A stretch of 54,623 bases of DNA, from assembly GCA_017934175.1 (NCBI GenBank), contig JAGBKB010000019.1, forward strand, positions 1-54,623. Direction: 5' to 3'. The number at the start of each line of letters is the position of its first letter. Position 1 is the first letter of the stretch. This stretch comes from Lachnospiraceae bacterium. Its GTDB lineage: Bacteria; Bacillota; Clostridia; Lachnospirales; Lachnospiraceae. Shown here in pieces: positions 52,841 through 54,623 of the stretch. The translations under genes and the position numbers were made by a program. The notes beneath the pieces were generated by a model that was given only the letters and a program-made list of their open reading frames with translations, ran no database searches and was not told the DNA's origin.

Positions 52841-53551
52841 ATGAAAAGTTATATCGGTTTAAGAAAACTGATTGAAAGTTATGTTAATAATTTATTTGAA
52901 CATTTATTTCCTGAAATATTTGCAAATGATATAAGGGAAACAATTAATACAGAAAGTTTAATTATTGATTTGAAAAAAATTTTAAAATTTTTTGAAGAAG
53001 ATAACGGCATTGTTGAGAATGAAGCAATTAAGTACATTAACGATATTCAAAGAATAAAAGATTTAATCATGCTTGATGTGAAGGCTGGGTATGAAGGAGA
53101 CCCAGCCGCAACATCTTATGATGAAGTTATGCTTTGTTATCCTGCCTTTATTGCTACTAGTATATATAGATTTGCACATCCATTATATGCTCATGGGTTT
53201 AAAATAGTTGCGAGAATGATGACAGAGTATGCTCATAGTAAGACAGGTATAGATATTCACCCTGGTGCTAAAATAGGTAAAAGTTTTTTTATAGACCACG
53301 GTACCGGTGTGGTTATTGGTGAAACAACTGTGATAGGTGATAATGTAAAACTCTATCAAAATGTAACTTTAGGTGCGAAAAGTTTTTCTAAAAATGATGA
53401 TGGAAGTTTAGTAAAAGGTATAAAACGGCATCCAAATATAGGAAATAATGTTGTCATATATGCAGGTGCAACAATTTTAGGCGGAGACACTATTATAGGT
53501 GATAACACAGTAATAGGTGGGAATTCTTGGATTACAAAGAGTATTTATTAA
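52841..53551 (+). CDS. cysE: Serine O-acetyltransferase (EpsC-like), short C-terminus
   Basis: CysE acetylates serine with acetyl-CoA to give O-acetylserine, the substrate of CysK. The 236-aa protein has the helical N-terminal domain, then the left-handed beta-helix with catalytic D152-H153 in [12 protein letters not shown], and the coils [25 protein letters not shown] and GGNSW. It ends abruptly at ITKSIY. Related EpsC-type enzymes continue further and typical SATs end in Ile, which binds CysK. GGAGG and a start directly after the cysK stop show that the two genes are co-translated. It is active-looking in its catalytic part. Confidence 0.93.
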   Translation: MKSYIGLRKLIESYVNNLFEHLFPEIFANDIRETINTESLIIDLKKILKFFEEDNGIVENEAIKYINDIQRIKDLIMLDVKAGYEGDPAATSYDEVMLCYPAFIATSIYRFAHPLYAHGFKIVARMMTEYAHSKTGIDIHPGAKIGKSFFIDHGTGVVIGETTVIGDNVKLYQNVTLGAKSFSKNDDGSLVKGIKRHPNIGNNVVIYAGATILGGDTIIGDNTVIGGNSWITKSIY

Positions 53552-53607
53552 ATGTTAAAATGAGGTATAATTCATTTAAAGTGTCTAGTATAATAGGATA
53601 ATTATCT

Positions 53608-53636
53608 TTGTATAATAAATATAAAAATGATATAAT
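53608..53636 (+). promoter_or_regulatory. Promoter of the ECF transporter gene
   Basis: TTGTAT (53608-53613) and a perfect TATAAT (53631-53636) are 17 bases apart. Transcription would start near 53643, upstream of the AAGGAGG at 53674-53680. Confidence 0.65.
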
Positions 53637-53685
53637 GATTGTATATCAAAATGAGTTTGTAAAAGATTTATGTAAGGAGGAACAT

Positions 53686-54198
53686 ATGAAGGATAAGAAA
53701 ATAAAACTAATAACTTTAACTTCGCTTTTTATAGCGCTAGTGGTAATTGGGTCAAGAATATATGTAGGCACTCATGATACATTTAGATTTCATCTTGGAA
53801 ATAGTATGTGCTTACTTGCTGGATTTGTATTACCGCCATTATATGGAGGTATAGCAGCAGGAGTGGGGTCAATGCTTTTTGATATATTATTTTACACTTC
53901 TGGACCAGCATGTTTGGTAACGCTTGCAACAAAATTTGTGATGGGCTATGTAGCAGGAGTATTTTTTGAAAAAACAAACAATGTAGTTATTTCTGGTATA
54001 GTAGGAGAGATTGCATATATAATTTTATATGCACTTAAGACTTATATAGAAAGAAGATTTATTCTCTCTATGGCATTTGAGGCCGTAGTTCCTATAGTGC
54101 TTACAAAAGTAGGGGCAAGTGTCTTTAATGCAATCGCGGCAGTAATAATTTCTTCGATAATTTATAAACTTATAAAGAGTGTAAAAATTAGTATTTAG
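53686..54198 (+). CDS. ECF transporter S component (substrate-binding membrane subunit)
   Basis: This is a 170-aa protein with about five to six membrane helices. The segment TFRFHLGNSMCLLAG followed by LPPLYGGIAAGVGSMLFDI is typical of the ECF riboflavin-type S components (PF07155). It binds a vitamin or related small molecule and delivers it to a shared energy-coupling ATPase module not present here. The substrate is unknown. The open frame begins at 53608, but that codon is within the promoter; AAGGAGG six bases before ATG 53686 gives the true start. It may follow cysE in the same direction but has its own promoter. Confidence 0.88.
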   Translation: MKDKKIKLITLTSLFIALVVIGSRIYVGTHDTFRFHLGNSMCLLAGFVLPPLYGGIAAGVGSMLFDILFYTSGPACLVTLATKFVMGYVAGVFFEKTNNVVISGIVGEIAYIILYALKTYIERRFILSMAFEAVVPIVLTKVGASVFNAIAAVIISSIIYKLIKSVKISI

Positions 54199-54286
54199 AT
54201 AATTAAGAGTTGCACTTTCTTCAAAAATGAGTGATTTTATAAACAACGTGCTATAACAAGTAAGAAAAGCAAATATTGATTTATAG

Positions 54287-54320
54287 AATAAACAATCTTT
54301 AATGGTTGTTTATTTTTTTT
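54287..54320 (+). terminator. Intrinsic terminator of the ECF transporter gene
   Basis: AATAAACAA (54287-54295) pairs perfectly with TTGTTTATT (54306-54314) around a 10-base loop, followed by a T run. Confidence 0.85.
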
Positions 54321-54372
54321 GCATAAATTTAATAAAAAAATTAGGATTTCTAACTTAATAAAATCGCCAAAA

Positions 54373-54381
54373 TGGTATAAT
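54373..54381 (+). promoter_or_regulatory. Extended -10 promoter of mnmA (predicted leaderless)
   Basis: TGGTATAAT is a perfect TGn-extended -10. Transcription would start near 54388, only about two bases before the ATG at 54390, and no ribosome-binding site precedes that ATG. Confidence 0.5.
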
Positions 54382-54389
54382 AAATTTGT

Positions 54390-54482
54390 ATGGCTAGTGT
54401 AAATAATAACAAAAGAGTTCTTGTAGCGATGAGTGGTGGCATAGATTCAAGCATGGCATTAAAATTACTTATTGAAATATAA
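54390..54482 (+). pseudogene. mnmA: tRNA 2-thiouridylase MnmA, interrupted after 30 codons
   Basis: The first codons read MASVNNNKRVLVAMSGG, then IDSSMALKLLIE, and the frame stops at TAA 54480-54482. VLVAMSGGIDSSMA is the PP-loop ATP-pyrophosphatase signature that opens MnmA, which thiolates U34 of the tRNAs for Lys, Glu and Gln. The expected next residues (a Gly-Tyr-containing strand) are missing. Instead the sequence turns into what looks like an insertion-sequence end at 54483. The gene is therefore probably disrupted, not naturally short. No other mnmA is in the window. Confidence 0.72.
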
Positions 54483-54623
54483 GGGAGCCTGTCCAAAAAT
54501 AACATAAATAAATGTTAAAAACTGAAGAAAATTATAAAAAAATAAATTAATTTTAATAAATTTTGTTATTTAAAAAGTTTGTAAATATCTTATAAAAGAA
54601 TAGAAAATATGCTATATTATGAG
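54483..54623. mobile_element. Left end of a probable insertion sequence, runs off the window
   Basis: Just after the interrupted mnmA frame the sequence reads GGGAGCCTGTCCAAAAAT. GC-rich tips of the type GGGnnCTGTCCAAAA are typical terminal inverted repeats of clostridial DDE transposons. The remaining about 125 bases are AT-rich, non-coding leader of the kind found before a transposase gene. No transposase is inside the window, so the family cannot be named and the second end is not visible. Confidence 0.5.

Noticed and set aside
1-54623. tRNA, rRNA or known riboswitch genes
   Set aside because: I looked in the spacers for cloverleaf or conserved riboswitch cores and saw none; a covariance-model search could overturn this.

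Overview
The window is strongly AT-rich, with Shine-Dalgarno sites close to AGGAGG, sigma-A-type promoters and frequent TTG/GTG starts. It carries pyruvate:ferredoxin oxidoreductase, a clostridial-type Tad pilus locus (Flp1-like pilin, DUF5702- and DUF6382-like proteins), lipoproteins with Gram-positive lipoboxes and choline-binding-type cell-wall repeats. This points to an anaerobic, low-GC Gram-positive of the class Clostridia. I cannot name the genus from sequence alone.

Layout. (1) 1-4.5 kb: tail of a type I restriction locus: last codons of hsdS, an FRG-domain gene, then hsdR. (2) 4.6-6.2 kb: a Na+-dependent neurotransmitter-symporter-family transporter on the minus strand. (3) 6.3-18.1 kb: a tightly packed Tad/Flp pilus operon with two A24 prepilin peptidases, a TadZ-like protein without a recognisable Walker A, TadA, TadB, TadC, a 65-aa Flp pilin, DUF5702- and TadE-like pseudopilins, a DUF6382-like protein and a large anchored surface protein, closed by a strong terminator. 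(4) 18.1-31.3 kb: a cyclophilin lipoprotein, two acyltransferase-3 membrane proteins, and between them a giant surface protein (papain-type protease, about 21 InlB-like repeats, poly-Gly, cell-wall-binding repeats). An in-frame TAA cuts its signal peptide from its body. (5) 31.5-36.1 kb: a DEDDh exonuclease and nifJ. (6) 36.1-40.4 kb: a probable defence island: a membrane-anchored unknown, AbiH, an AAA/DUF4143 ATPase overlapping abiH, and a PIN-domain toxin with a 55-aa downstream partner. (7) 40.4-47.5 kb: an unusual accessory cluster of proteins starting with a CxxC...CxxC zinc ribbon, some followed by a membrane segment and an outer cell-wall-binding or DUF6273-like domain, interleaved with a TSP3-repeat exoprotein and an unknown. 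(8) 47.6-51.6 kb: an FMN-binding/FAD flavoprotein reductase lipoprotein, a decayed BCCT transporter and a histidine-phosphatase lipoprotein. (9) 51.6-54.6 kb: a cysK-cysE operon, an ECF transporter S component, and mnmA broken after 30 codons by what looks like an insertion-sequence end running off the window.

The best candidate for an undescribed system is the leader of cysK-cysE. A 27-codon ORF with five Cys codons (51707-51790) is followed by a 12-bp intrinsic terminator (51816-51850). A segment overlapping the last Cys codon can pair with the 5' arm of that terminator. This reads as a cysteine-sensing ribosome-stalling attenuator in place of the usual Firmicute Cys T-box. Other leads are the zinc-ribbon surface cluster, the AAA/DUF4143-AbiH pair behind a promoter with a perfect palindrome at its -35, the PIN toxin with a downstream partner, and the in-frame stop in the giant protease-adhesin.

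All family assignments come from reading motifs by eye. No database search was run.
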